From: Nocardia sp. NBC_01730
GTDB lineage: Bacteria; Actinomycetota; Actinomycetes; Mycobacteriales; Mycobacteriaceae
Direction of reading: 5' to 3'
Assembly: GCF_035920445.1 (NCBI RefSeq)
Contig: NZ_CP109162.1
Location: 3,410,001 to 3,474,000, forward strand
DNA length: 64,000 nucleotides
The notes under the pieces: model-generated
Database searches by the model: none
What the model saw: the letters and a program-made list of their open reading frames with translations, nothing else
Told to the model about the DNA's origin: nothing
Program-made: the position numbers and the translations under genes
Part shown: positions 18,761-27,335 of the stretch, one piece after another
Numbering within the stretch: the stretch's first letter is position 1
Layout of the letters: every line of letters starts with the position of its first letter

Positions 18761-19225
18761 TCAGCGCGGTGGTGGCGCGCCCGCGCCGCCTCGGCCGTCG
18801 ACCACGGCGGGCACCGATCCCCCGGACTCGCCGCCCCAGTCGCCCGCGCGCACGTGCGCCAGCGCGATCAGCCCCGCCACCGCAAGGGCGGCCAGGAGTG
18901 CGGTCACGGCGAGCACGGCGAAACCGACCTGCGCCCGCTCCACCCGCTCCATCGGATGCGGGCCACGTGCCCGCCGGAGCGCGGAAGTCCTTGCACCACG
19001 GCCGTATATGACCGCAGCGCCGCCAGGGCGAGCGTCGCGGGGGCGCCGATCGACCGCGGAGCGATGCGCAGGCACCAGCGCCCTGGCGCGCGCACCGCCG
19101 CGCCGGATACGCGAGCCCGTGTCGTACCCGAGATCGACCGCCGCCGCATCGACGGTGGCGCGGTAGTCGAACCTCTCTCCTGCCGCACCGATCGATGTGG
19201 TGATGTCGCTGATCACAGTGCTCAT
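18761..19225 (-). CDS. Small single-pass membrane protein at the ChiZ (Rv2719c) position, without LysM domain
   Basis: 154 residues from ATG 19225. A basic N-terminal half containing ARPGGAAVIYGRG is followed by a membrane helix (about residues 99-118, VGFAVLAVTALLAALAVAGL) and a short Gly/Pro-rich tail. It is divergent from lexA, where mycobacteria encode the SOS-induced cell-division inhibitor ChiZ (basic N-terminus, one helix, C-terminal LysM). The first two parts look alike, but no LysM domain follows in any frame. Three SOS boxes lie just upstream, so DNA-damage induction is likely. Function is inferred only from position. Confidence 0.55.
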   Translation of the reverse strand: MSTVISDITTSIGAAGERFDYRATVDAAAVDLGYDTGSRIRRGGARARALVPAHRSAVDRRPRDARPGGAAVIYGRGARTSALRRARGPHPMERVERAQVGFAVLAVTALLAALAVAGLIALAHVRAGDWGGESGGSVPAVVDGRGGAGAPPPR

Positions 19226-19278
19226 CGGACAAACCTCCGTGGTGGGTGCTCCGTCGCCGTTCGAGCCGGTGTTCCCAT

Positions 19279-19294
19279 TCGAACACATGTTCCC
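19279..19294. promoter_or_regulatory. Candidate SOS box 1 (LexA site)
   Basis: TCGAAC-ACAT-GTTCCC matches 10 of 12 positions of the actinobacterial consensus TCGAAC-N4-GTTCGA. It lies in the lexA/membrane-protein divergent region, nearer the latter. Confidence 0.6.
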
Positions 19295-19302
19295 CGATCT
19301 AT

Positions 19303-19318
19303 TCGATCAGGTGTTCGA
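19303..19318. promoter_or_regulatory. Candidate SOS box 2 (LexA site)
   Basis: TCGATC-AGGT-GTTCGA matches 11 of 12 consensus positions. It abuts box 3. Confidence 0.75.
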
Positions 19319-19333
19319 AGAACGTGTGTTCGA
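19318..19333. promoter_or_regulatory. Candidate SOS box 3 (LexA site)
   Basis: AAGAAC-GTGT-GTTCGA matches 10 of 12 positions, with a perfect right half. It shares one base with box 2 and could support cooperative LexA binding. Confidence 0.55.
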
Positions 19334-19381
19334 TTTCTACCACGGCAGAGCGACAAAGTCAGCAGAAACGCCCGACATGCG

Positions 19382-19397
19382 TCGAACAGATGTTTGA
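19382..19397. promoter_or_regulatory. SOS box 4, lexA autoregulatory site
   Basis: TCGAAC-AGAT-GTTTGA matches 11 of 12 consensus positions. It lies about 105 bases before the lexA start, where an autoregulatory LexA site is expected. Confidence 0.8.
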
Positions 19398-19502
19398 TAC
19401 ATCGACGTGACCGGGCTAGATTCGAACTACCGAATGCACGACAGACCATGACGACAGACACCCGGCGGGATCGGCCGGGAACAGCAGGAAAGGGCGGTTG
19501 CG

Positions 19503-20231
19503 GTGAGGCACACAGACGACACGGGTGACGAGACCGAAAGCGGCGCCGACTCGGCGAGTACCGGGGCGGATCTCACCGTGCGTCAGCGCAAAGTACTGGA
19601 GGTGATCCGCACCTCGGTGAGCGAGCGCGGCTACCCGCCGAGCATCCGGGAGATCGGTGACGCTGTCGGGCTGACGTCCACCTCCTCGGTCGCCCATCAG
19701 TTGCGCGCCTTGGAGCGCAAAGGCTTCCTGCGCCGCGATCCGAATCGTCCACGCGCGGTGGACGTCCGGGGCCTGGACGAGGTGGTGCGTTCGGTGACCA
19801 GTCTGCCGGTCGCCGCGGTGGACGGGTCCGATGGCGCCGTCGACGCCGACCGCCCGGTGCCCACATTCGTGCCGGTGCTCGGCCGCATCGCCGCCGGTGG
19901 TCCGATTCTGGCGGAGCAGGCCGTCGAAGACGTCTTCCCGCTCCCCCGCGAGCTGGTCGGCGACGGCTCGCTGTTCCTGCTGAAGGTTGTCGGCCAGTCC
20001 ATGATCGACGCGGCGATCTGCGACGGCGACTGGGTGGTCGTCCGGCAACAGAACGTCGCCGACAACGGCGACATCGTCGCCGCGATGATCGACGGCGAGG
20101 CCACGGTGAAAACATTCAAGCGCACCGGCAAGGACGTCTGGCTGATGCCGCACAATCCGGTGTTCGAACCGATCCCCGGCAACGACGCCCAGATCCTCGG
20201 CAAGGTCGTCACGGTCATCCGCAAGATCTGA
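19503..20231 (+). CDS. lexA: SOS repressor LexA
   Basis: 242 residues from GTG 19503, with AGGAAAGGG upstream. The N-terminal winged HTH (about 24-90) contains [19 protein letters not shown]. The self-cleavage site is A131-G132, the catalytic Ser is S166 (VVGQSMID) and the Lys is K203 (EATVKTFK). LexA represses the DNA-damage regulon and cleaves itself on RecA filaments; recA at the other end of this window also has a LexA box. The hydrophilic first 20 residues are longer than in E. coli, as usual in actinobacteria. Confidence 0.97.
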   Translation: MRHTDDTGDETESGADSASTGADLTVRQRKVLEVIRTSVSERGYPPSIREIGDAVGLTSTSSVAHQLRALERKGFLRRDPNRPRAVDVRGLDEVVRSVTSLPVAAVDGSDGAVDADRPVPTFVPVLGRIAAGGPILAEQAVEDVFPLPRELVGDGSLFLLKVVGQSMIDAAICDGDWVVVRQQNVADNGDIVAAMIDGEATVKTFKRTGKDVWLMPHNPVFEPIPGNDAQILGKVVTVIRKI

Positions 20232-20372
20232 CGACGGACGGCAACCCGCGCCGGCCGCGCGGACATGCACCGCCTCGCACCGCAACACCCAACCGAGTTC
20301 GGCCCCCACGTTCACAGCTGATTGACAGTAAGCGCGCAGGGAATCCACCAGGCAACTTGCGAGACTTCCGCG

Positions 20373-22394
20373 GTGACAGCGATCAGCGCCGACGCGGCCC
20401 TGCCCGATGCGACCACGACTCTCGATCCCGATCCGCTCGGGCTACCGCCTGCTCGTCGGTGGGAGCGAGCGAGTCTGGCGGTGCTGCTGGCTTGGACGGC
20501 CGTCGCGTATCTGTGGCACATTACGGTCAACGGCATGGCCAACGGTTTCTACGCCGCGGCGGCCTGGTCCGGTGCGCGGGACTGGAAAGCACTACTGTTC
20601 GGCTCGCTGGATCCGGGCAACTTCATCACCGTCGACAAACCGCCGGTCTCACAGTGGGTGATGGGACTGTCGGGACAGCTGTTCGGATTCAGCAGCGCGA
20701 GCATGCTCGTGCCGCAGGCGCTGATGGCCGTCGCGGCCGTGGCACTGCTGTATACGACGGTGGCCACGGCGACCGTCAGCCGTGGCGCGGGTTTGCTGGC
20801 CGGGGCGGCGCTGGCAGTGACGCCGGTGGTGGCGTTGATGTTCCGGTTCAACAACCCGGACGCGGTGATGGTTTTGCTGATGACCGCGGGCGCGTACTGC
20901 ACGATCAAGTCGTTGCGACGGGCGAGCGCGCGCTGGCTGATGCTGGCCGGTGTCGCGCTCGGATTCGCATTCCTGGCGAAGATGCTCGAAGGGCTCATGG
21001 TGTTGCCCGCGCTGGCACTCACCTACCTGATCGTCGCGCCGACCTCGGTGCGGAAACGGCTGCTGCACTTGCTCGCCGCGGCGGCGGCGTTGGTCGTCTC
21101 GTCCGGCTGGTACGTACTGCTGACGATCCTGTGGCCCGCCTCGTCGCGGCCGTATCTGGCCGGGTCGACGAACAACACGTTCATGGATCTGGTGCTGGGC
21201 TACAACGGCTTCGCCCGCTTCCTGGGTCACAACCACCAAGGCGGCAACCGATTCGCACTGCCGCCAGGGTACGAGATGCCGCGCACCCTGGGGCAGGGCC
21301 GCGGTGGATTCGGCGGATTCGGCGGCGGGTCGGGTCCGACCCGGCTATTCACCGGTGAGATCGGGTTCGAGATCTCCTGGCTGCTTCCCGCCGCCCTGCT
21401 CGCCTTCGTGCTGGTCCTCGCGTCGCGCGGGCGCGCCCCACGCACCGACCTCGTCCGCGGGGCCGCGCTGGTCTTCGGATTGTGGCTGATCATCGACGGC
21501 GTCGCGTTCACCACGATGCGCGGCGGCATGCACGCCTACTACACGCTGGCCATCGGTCCCGCCGTGGCCGGGATGTTCGCGATCGGCGTCGCCGAGGTGT
21601 GGCGCCGGCGCGAGGAGTTATTCGGCCGAATAGGCGCTGCCGCGTTGGTGCTCACGTCCGGACTGTGGGCGTTCGTGCTGCTGAGCCGCAACGCCGAATG
21701 GCTGCCGTGGTTGCGCTGGGCGCTCGCGGTGGTCTCGGTGACGGTGGCGCTCGGCCTGGTCGCCGCCGCGTTCCCGGCCGTGTCGCGGCGGGTTCGCGCC
21801 AGGGCGGTGTCGGTGCTGGTCGTCGTGGGTGTTCTCGCCGGGATCGGTGGCTCGACGGCATATGCCGCCGCCACCCTGCCGCAGGTGCATACCGGGGGCG
21901 GGCCGACGGTCGGTCCCGCGAAGCCCGAGCGGCCGACGTCGGCGAACAATATGCGCAACGAGGTGATGTCGTTCGTGAACGGCGACACCGAGCCGCAAGT
22001 CGCCGCGCTGCTGCGCGACACGACAACCACCTGGTCGGCGGCGGTGGACCGTTCCTCGGTCGCCGCATCCCTCGAGCTCGCCAGCCACACCCCGGTCATC
22101 GCGATCGGCGGCTTCACCTCCGACGACCCGGTTCCCACCCTCGATGATTTCCAGACCATGATCCGCACCCACCAGGTGACGTACTACCTCGCACAGGAGG
22201 TGAAACTTCCCGACTCATGGCGCGTACACAACCAACCGGGCGTTCTCCCCGGCGCCGGGCAGGCGAGCGCCACGGACAACGGGCTATGGCGTCCGGCCGG
22301 GCACAAGGACATCGCCGACTGGGTATCCGCGCACTACACCCCGGTGCGTCTCGGCAACGTCGCCGTCTACGACCTCACCGTCGTGGCTCACTGA
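20373..22394 (+). CDS. GT39/ArnT-like membrane glycosyltransferase
   Basis: About 673 residues from GTG 20373 (a TTG at 20322 is an alternative). It has around a dozen hydrophobic helices. The first extracytoplasmic loop carries LDPGNFITVDKPPVSQW, with the acidic residue expected for PMT/ArnT-type lipid-linked sugar transferases. A Gly-rich stretch (GQGRGGFGGFGGGSG) and a soluble C-terminal domain follow, a layout seen in actinobacterial homologues. Donor would be a polyprenyl-phosphate sugar and the acceptor unknown (wall glycan or protein). It stands alone after lexA; an inverted repeat follows the stop. Confidence 0.85.
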   Translation: MTAISADAALPDATTTLDPDPLGLPPARRWERASLAVLLAWTAVAYLWHITVNGMANGFYAAAAWSGARDWKALLFGSLDPGNFITVDKPPVSQWVMGLSGQLFGFSSASMLVPQALMAVAAVALLYTTVATATVSRGAGLLAGAALAVTPVVALMFRFNNPDAVMVLLMTAGAYCTIKSLRRASARWLMLAGVALGFAFLAKMLEGLMVLPALALTYLIVAPTSVRKRLLHLLAAAAALVVSSGWYVLLTILWPASSRPYLAGSTNNTFMDLVLGYNGFARFLGHNHQGGNRFALPPGYEMPRTLGQGRGGFGGFGGGSGPTRLFTGEIGFEISWLLPAALLAFVLVLASRGRAPRTDLVRGAALVFGLWLIIDGVAFTTMRGGMHAYYTLAIGPAVAGMFAIGVAEVWRRREELFGRIGAAALVLTSGLWAFVLLSRNAEWLPWLRWALAVVSVTVALGLVAAAFPAVSRRVRARAVSVLVVVGVLAGIGGSTAYAAATLPQVHTGGGPTVGPAKPERPTSANNMRNEVMSFVNGDTEPQVAALLRDTTTTWSAAVDRSSVAASLELASHTPVIAIGGFTSDDPVPTLDDFQTMIRTHQVTYYLAQEVKLPDSWRVHNQPGVLPGAGQASATDNGLWRPAGHKDIADWVSAHYTPVRLGNVAVYDLTVVAH

Positions 22395-22401
22395 TGGGCC
22401 G

Positions 22402-22472
22402 CAGCGCGCGATATGCCTTGGGCGTCATGGCAATTGATCTGACGAGTCCTCGACGGGGCATATCGCGCGCTG
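22402..22472. repeat. Perfect 16-bp inverted repeat with 39-bp spacer
   Basis: CAGCGCGCGATATGCC at 22402-22417 is repeated in inverted form at 22457-22472. The first arm begins 8 bases after the glycosyltransferase stop. The loop is long for a terminator, and the right arm is the start of the SnoaL-like remnant, so it may be a rearrangement scar rather than a terminator. Confidence 0.6.
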
Positions 22473-22570
22473 GGTGGAACTGTTCAACGCACATGACCTC
22501 GGTGCGCTCGACGATCTCTGCAAGCCGGGCAGCGTCGTCGTGCTGGTGCCCGGCCGGTTGGTCTCGGGGG
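22456..22570 (+). pseudogene. Fragment of a SnoaL/NTF2-like protein
   Basis: Translation from 22456 reads GHIARWVELFNAHDLGALDD, then LCKPGSVVVLVPGRLVSGAG. This is the N-terminal helix and first strand of SnoaL-like (NTF2-fold) proteins, with the usual FNAHD element. After about 40 residues the likeness is lost and no start codon lies in front, so it is a truncated remnant. Confidence 0.5.
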
Positions 22571-22753
22571 CCGGAATGCCGTCCCGCCCTCACCCTGCCC
22601 GCTGGTCCTCGCCCGCAGCGACCCGAATACATCCCGACGGATCCGTAACAGGCTGGCTCTCAGCCCCGCTGGGCCCCTCAGGCCACATCGACGTGCATCG
22701 TTCGGTCGACACCAAATCGGCTATGTCGCCAAGCCCTCTGGCACCTTCCTTCG

Positions 22754-23200
22754 CTAGAAATAGTCTTTGAGCATCTCCGTGGACCACGGAGCTTGGCGGA
22801 TCTCTCCACGTGGGCCGAACTCCGCGAACCACGGCTTGATGTCCAGCACAGGCGTGCCGGCTACAGCGTCCAGCTCAGCTACGTGCAGATCCAGGCCGTC
22901 CACTCGTAGCAGTCGAGTACGGGACACCCCAAGCCAGTTGACGCGTCGCATATTTCTATGTCCAAAGATGCCGACCTTCGGCCATGCGGGGTTATCGCGC
23001 GCACTGCGCGCACCGAAGTGCAAATCCGTTTGATCGGTCAAGTGGAAGCGGAACACGATCTCGAGGTGGCTGAACGCGTCCAAGCCTTGCACGGACTCTT
23101 CAGTGAACCGGCAGTCATCTATGCGAATGATCGCCTCGACACCACCCCAGTGATCGTCTGTAGGTTCGCGGCGGCCACCTACCACATGTGCGACCGGCAC
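22754..23200 (-). CDS. trmO: TrmO/TsaA family tRNA t6A methyltransferase-like protein
   Basis: 148 residues from GTG 23200; the frame is open to 23284, so a longer start is possible. VEAIIRIDD, FSHLEIVFRFH, then WPKVGIFGHRNMRRVNWLGV, LLRVDGLDLHVAELDAVAGT and PVLDIKPWFAEF follow the TrmO (UPF0066) beta-barrel family in order. These enzymes N6-methylate t6A37 in some tRNAs using S-adenosylmethionine. It lies alone among gene remnants with codon usage less GC-rich than its neighbours, so recent arrival or a decaying setting is possible. The ribosome site is weak. Confidence 0.75.
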   Translation of the reverse strand: MPVAHVVGGRREPTDDHWGGVEAIIRIDDCRFTEESVQGLDAFSHLEIVFRFHLTDQTDLHFGARSARDNPAWPKVGIFGHRNMRRVNWLGVSRTRLLRVDGLDLHVAELDAVAGTPVLDIKPWFAEFGPRGEIRQAPWSTEMLKDYF

Positions 23201-23273
23201 TGCTTTCGCAGACTCGGTGGCATGACCAGCCGCACTCAATGCTTTGGCGTGTACAACCTTGAGGAGTGCCCGC

Positions 23274-23522
23274 TCACGTGGCAAGCGGATTGGTAGCGGG
23301 GGCCGCCGACCGAGGCTTCAGCGAGTTGTAGCCCTTCCGCGTAATGCCCAAGGTCGATGGCTTGACTTCGTTAGTCAAATACTGGACCACGGCTGTCCGT
23401 CCATGACCGCCACCGAGCCGCTGATCGATTTGGGAGAACAAGACCATCACGTCTCGCACATCAGCTACGTCGGCTTCCCCCACGTGACGAACGCCGGTCT
23501 TCTCACCCGGCAGGACTGACAC
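23274..23522 (-). pseudogene. Fragment resembling an actinobacterial XRE-type regulator
   Basis: The 82-codon frame contains EADVADVRDVMVLFSQIDQR, then LGGGHGRTAVVQYLTNEV. This resembles the internal linker region of Streptomyces/Nocardia-type XRE regulators (position-dependent Phe/Leu-Gly-Gly-Gly-x-x-Arg). The DNA-binding part and the C-terminal repeats are absent, and the last 30 residues have no family character. It is called a remnant; confidence is limited because the stretch is short. Confidence 0.4.
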
Positions 23523-23547
23523 CCGCCGGGTCGAGCCAGCCAGGCAG

Positions 23548-24108
23548 TTGATCGAGGTCGAGCGTAAACGCGAACTCCCCGACCCCAGTACGCTGCGCCT
23601 GCGACTCGCCGAAATCGGCTACCACGAGGCCAGACACCTCACCGAGGTCGACACCTACTTCAGCCGGCCCGACGTCGACTACCTGAAAACAGTTGAATGC
23701 CTTCGCATTTGACGCCGCGACGGGTTCGCCGAGATCACCTACAAGCCGCCGTCCAAGGCTGTCACCCACAGCGACGCTGACGTGATCGCCAAACGCGAAA
23801 CCAACGTCATGCTCAGCGGCCCCGACCAAGCAACCGCCGCCACCCAGCTGCTTGCCGAAATCGGCATGACCGAACTCGTCCGTGTCGAAAAGGAGCACAC
23901 CATCTACCAACACCCCGAACGCGACGACATCATTGTCAGCATCGATACCGTCACCCGCGCCGGAACCTTCGTCGAAACCGAGGTCACCGCCGCCGACCCG
24001 GACGCGGCAACTGCTTACCTCGAAGAAGTCGAAACCGAACTCGGGATAGCCGATCACCCCGTCGTCGGCCTGCCCTACCGCAACCTCGTCATGGCCGCCG
24101 CCAACTGA
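23548..24108 (+). pseudogene. CYTH-domain protein (class IV adenylate cyclase-like) with nonsense codon
   Basis: From 23548 the frame reads LIEVERKRELPDPSTLRLRL (a CYTH ExExK-type start, EVERK), then TYFSRPDVDYLKTVECLRI. An in-frame TGA follows at 23710-23712, after which RRDGFAEITYKPPSKAVT and VSIDTVTRAGTFVETEV continue the same domain to 24108. The TGA sits where an Arg codon is expected (CLRxRRRDG), so a single CGA-to-TGA change would explain it. CYTH proteins bind triphosphates (adenylate cyclase, thiamine triphosphatase). No proper start codon is clear; TTG 23548 is only a guess. Confidence 0.75.
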
Positions 24109-24247
24109 TCACCGCTCAGGCTTCCCCACGCGAATGTATACCCGCCTGGTCGATCAGATCACATCGCGCCAAGGGGAAGCACCGGCCCGGGCCTTGTCCA
24201 TGGAGTATCCGATATGCAGTCCGATCACCGAGACTCGGGGCAAATGC

Positions 24248-24311
24248 ACCCCTTGGGGTAACGGCCGGCAGGGGGGCCGAACCTCCTATCCATGTGGAAG
24301 TTTCGACTTCC
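24248..24311 (-). terminator. Hairpins after the hydrogenase operon
   Basis: GGAAGT-TTCG-ACTTCC at 24296-24311 is a perfect 6-bp stem with a tetraloop about 50 bases beyond the DUF6390 stop. ACCCCTTGGGGT at 24248-24259 is a further palindrome. Either could end the minus-strand hydrogenase transcript. No other feature was seen in 24109-24362. Confidence 0.4.
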
Positions 24312-24362
24312 GGCCCGTCGCGCTACCTGCCGGTGAGGATTGCGGTCACCGAGACAGCGGTC

Positions 24363-25094
24363 TCATCGTCGTGCGGCAAGCCGCAGGTTGGTGACCTCAA
24401 GCTGGCGCGCCGTGCTCGCCGCCAAGGCACGCACCTGGGCGTCGTCGAGGCGTCCGCACAGACGCCCCCAGTGCACCGCGACCTGCTCCCCCACCGACAC
24501 GTCCGGCACCGCTGTGTAGCCGTCTACCCGGATCGGGATGGGCCGCACCGTTTCCGCCGACAGCACCAGCCGCCGCCCGTCCCAGCTCAGCCCGCGAGAG
24601 CGCAGCGCGATCTCGGTGTCGGTGCGGTCGGCCACCGTCCCCCAGGTGATCCGGCAACTGTCGAGCACATGTACCGGATGTCCGTTGCCGTGCCCGACCA
24701 ACCGCGACCACGGGTACACGCCGAAGACGTGGAAGCAGTGGTTGGCCGCGGCCTCGTCGGCCAGCTCCGGGCCCAGATGCGTCCAGTACCCACCCGCGAC
24801 CGGGCCTAACAATGCCAGCAACTCGGCGGTGAACTCGGTCGGGTCCAGGTCTGCGCCGATTCCGCCGCCCAGCCAGTAGGACTCGACGAGGCGGCGATCC
24901 AGCGGGTCCCCGATTCCGGTCATCGCCGCCATCACCCGCAGATACGGCCACGCGCCGGTGAACCGCCGAGCCACCGCCCGCACCTGGTCGTCCGTCCCGT
25001 CGCGCAACGCGACCGCGTCGGGTGGCCCGCAGTAGCCGAGCCGGTTGGGGGCGTAGGCATACCGGGCGAACATCTCCGCTCCGCCGCCTGCCAT
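24363..25094 (-). CDS. DUF6390 family protein of hydrogenase clusters
   Basis: 243 residues from ATG 25094, overlapping the nickel-permease stop by one base; a second ATG at 25073 is possible. MFARYAYAPNRLGYCGPPD near the start and HVFGVYPWSRLVG, then VLDSCRITWGTV are conserved-looking elements of a family I associate only with actinobacterial and related [NiFe]-hydrogenase loci. No membrane helix or known catalytic motif was seen. Being the last gene of the operon, it is presumably a non-essential accessory in maturation or regulation; its function is unknown. Confidence 0.7.
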   Translation of the reverse strand: MAGGGAEMFARYAYAPNRLGYCGPPDAVALRDGTDDQVRAVARRFTGAWPYLRVMAAMTGIGDPLDRRLVESYWLGGGIGADLDPTEFTAELLALLGPVAGGYWTHLGPELADEAAANHCFHVFGVYPWSRLVGHGNGHPVHVLDSCRITWGTVADRTDTEIALRSRGLSWDGRRLVLSAETVRPIPIRVDGYTAVPDVSVGEQVAVHWGRLCGRLDDAQVRALAASTARQLEVTNLRLAARR

Positions 25095-26221
25095 CAGCCG
25101 GGCCGTTCCCCGATGCGGTCGGCGCACCACCGCCGTTCGAGATCGCCGAATCGCCACACGCCGACAGCGATCACCCAGGTGAGCAGGAACACACCGACGA
25201 CGAGGAAGCCGAGCACGCCGAGGTCCAGATCGCCGACCCAGGCCAGTGGACCGTTGGTGACGCCGAGCTCGTCGGTCAGGATCGAGATCATCTCCTGCGC
25301 GCCGATCAGCAGGGCGACGGCGACCGAAAGCCCGGTCACCACGATGTTGTAGTAGATCGTTCGGAGCGGACCGGCGAACGCCCACCCGTAGGCGTAGTTC
25401 ATGCAGGCGCCGTCCAGCGCGTCGAACAGCGCCATGCCCGCCGAGAACAGCACAGGCAGTACGAGAATCGCATACCAGGGCAGGTCGGTCGCCGCCGCGC
25501 CGCCCGCGATCACCAGCAGGCTCACCTCGGTGACGGTGTCGAAGCCGAGGCCGAACAGCAGCCCGACCGGATACATCTGCCACGGCGTGCGCACGGCCCG
25601 CGTCAGCGGCCGCAGTATCCGGTTCAGCGCGCCGCGGTGGTCCAGCTGCCGTCGCAGCGCGGCCTCGTCGTAGTTGCCCCGCCGCACCCCGCGGAATACC
25701 CGCCAGATCCCGATCAGCGACACCAGGTTCAGCAGGCCGATGAGGATGAGGAAGGTCCCCGAGACGCCGGTGCCGAACACACCGGTCCACCGTTGCAGCC
25801 CGGAGTCCCCGTCGCGCAGGTTCGCCGCGAGCGCCTTGACGCCGAACGCCAGCAGCGCGACAAGGACGAAGACGATGGTCGAGTGTCCGAGCGCGAACCA
25901 GAACCCGACCGACAGCGGTTTCCGCCCGTCCGCCACCAGTTTCCGGGTGGTGTTGTCGATCGCGGCGATGTGGTCGGCGTCGAACGCGTGCCGCATCCCT
26001 AGCGTGTAGGCGGTGACGCCGAGCCCCATGCCGAATACCGCCCCGTCCACGATGTAGCGGCCGGGAACGACGAACAGGAGCAGCGCACCCCACCCGAGGA
26101 TGTGCAGCACGAGGATGACGAGCGCCATCCCGACGACGCCGCGCCGCTGCCTCCGGTCCAGCCCGGCCCATGCGCCGCGTGGCACCACAGGGTGGTCGGC
26201 GACCTGGACGATAACGGACAC
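25094..26221 (-). CDS. High-affinity nickel permease, NiCoT (HoxN/NixA) family
   Basis: 375 residues with about eight membrane helices. The family signatures are all visible: RHAFDADHIAAIDNTTRK in helix II, FWFALGHSTIVF, and LLFGLGFDTVTEV. These His/Asp motifs bind and pass Ni2+ (or Co2+) across the cytoplasmic membrane. Placement at the end of the hyp/hydrogenase operon indicates nickel supply for the hydrogenase. Confidence 0.93.
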   Translation of the reverse strand: MSVIVQVADHPVVPRGAWAGLDRRQRRGVVGMALVILVLHILGWGALLLFVVPGRYIVDGAVFGMGLGVTAYTLGMRHAFDADHIAAIDNTTRKLVADGRKPLSVGFWFALGHSTIVFVLVALLAFGVKALAANLRDGDSGLQRWTGVFGTGVSGTFLILIGLLNLVSLIGIWRVFRGVRRGNYDEAALRRQLDHRGALNRILRPLTRAVRTPWQMYPVGLLFGLGFDTVTEVSLLVIAGGAAATDLPWYAILVLPVLFSAGMALFDALDGACMNYAYGWAFAGPLRTIYYNIVVTGLSVAVALLIGAQEMISILTDELGVTNGPLAWVGDLDLGVLGFLVVGVFLLTWVIAVGVWRFGDLERRWCADRIGERPG

Positions 26222-26258
26222 CTCGCCTTCTTGCTCGGACGGCGGTCACGCCGCCGTC

Positions 26259-27335
26259 TCAACAGATACGCGGCAGCTGCTCTCCCGCGGGCAGGTCCAC
26301 CACGCGCGTGCCGCCGAGGGCCGTGCGGGCCACCACCATCCCGGGATGCTCGGCGACGCACCGGCCGATGGCCGCTGCCTGCGCACCCAGCGGGTGCTGC
26401 CGCATCGCCGCGAGCACGCGGTCCGCGTCCTGAGCGGCGACGAACGCGAGAAGCTTGCCCTCGTTGGCCACGTACATCGGGTCCAGCCCGAGCAGCCCGC
26501 ACGCGTCCCGCACGCCCGCGGGGACCGGGAGCTGCCGCTCGTCCAGCGCCACACCGACATTCGCGGCGCGAGCGATCTCGTTGAGCGACGCGGCGACGCC
26601 GCCGCGGGTGGGATCGCGCAGCATGTGTACGTCGGCGCCGGTCGCCAGCATCGCCGCGACCAGTCCGTGCAGCGGCGCGGTGTCGCTGAGCACGGTGGTG
26701 CCGAACTCCAATCCCTCGCGGCAGCTGAGCACCGCGATGCCGTGCACCCCGATGTCGCCGCTGACCAGCACGACGTCGCCCGGGGTCGCGCGCTGCGGCC
26801 GGATGTCCACGCCGGGGTCCACGAGGCCGATTCCCGCGGTGTTGAGATAGATCCCGTCACCGTGCCCGGCGTCGACCACCTTGGTATCCCCGGTGACCAG
26901 CTGAACCCCCGCCGCCAAGGCCGCGGTGCCGACCGCCTGCGCGATGCGCGCGATGTCGGCCAGTGCGGTGCCCTCCTCCAGGATGAACGCGGTCGACAGC
27001 ACCATCGGGCGCGCGCCGGCCATGGCCAGATCGTTCACCGTGCCGTTGACCGCGAGCTCCCCGATCGTGCCGCCGGGGAAGACGAGCGGTTTGACGACGA
27101 ACGAGTCCGTGGAGAACGCCAGCCGGGCGCCGCCGAGCGTGACCACCGCGGAGTCGCCCATGTCCGCCTGCGCGGCCGAGCCGAACGCGGGCAGGAACAG
27201 ATGCTCGATCAGCTCGCCGGACATCGCGCCGCCACCGCCATGGCCCATCACGATGTTCGGCGAATCCCGCAACGGCATCGGACACACCCAGCCGTCCATG
27301 TCGATCGCCACGGGAGCTGTGCCTTCCTCAGGCAT
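26259..27335 (-). CDS. hypE: Hydrogenase maturation protein HypE
   Basis: 358 residues from ATG 27335, overlapping hypD by 8 bases. It is a PurM-like ATP-binding protein ([11 protein letters not shown] at the start, [20 protein letters not shown]) ending in PRIC. The C-terminal cysteine receives the carbamoyl group from HypF, and ATP-dependent dehydration turns it into the thiocyanate that supplies the CN ligands of the NiFe centre. Full length and intact. Confidence 0.96.
   Translation of the reverse strand: MPEEGTAPVAIDMDGWVCPMPLRDSPNIVMGHGGGGAMSGELIEHLFLPAFGSAAQADMGDSAVVTLGGARLAFSTDSFVVKPLVFPGGTIGELAVNGTVNDLAMAGARPMVLSTAFILEEGTALADIARIAQAVGTAALAAGVQLVTGDTKVVDAGHGDGIYLNTAGIGLVDPGVDIRPQRATPGDVVLVSGDIGVHGIAVLSCREGLEFGTTVLSDTAPLHGLVAAMLATGADVHMLRDPTRGGVAASLNEIARAANVGVALDERQLPVPAGVRDACGLLGLDPMYVANEGKLLAFVAAQDADRVLAAMRQHPLGAQAAAIGRCVAEHPGMVVARTALGGTRVVDLPAGEQLPRIC

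Noticed and set aside
18299..19166. Open frames of 128 and 238 codons overlapping the membrane-protein gene and its downstream gap
   Set aside because: Arg/Pro-rich composition and lack of any family pattern; they look like shadow frames in GC-rich DNA.
19421..19440. GATTCGAACTACC, like a tRNA T-arm
   Set aside because: No acceptor or anticodon stems could be built around it; it is part of the lexA promoter region.
24109..24295. GC-rich folded region after the CYTH remnant as a possible riboswitch or guide RNA
   Set aside because: No known riboswitch core or nearby TnpB; only simple hairpins are evident.
24363..26249. Single 628-codon frame through DUF6390 and the nickel permease
   Set aside because: The upstream part is a shadow of the permease gene; DUF6390 begins at 25094.
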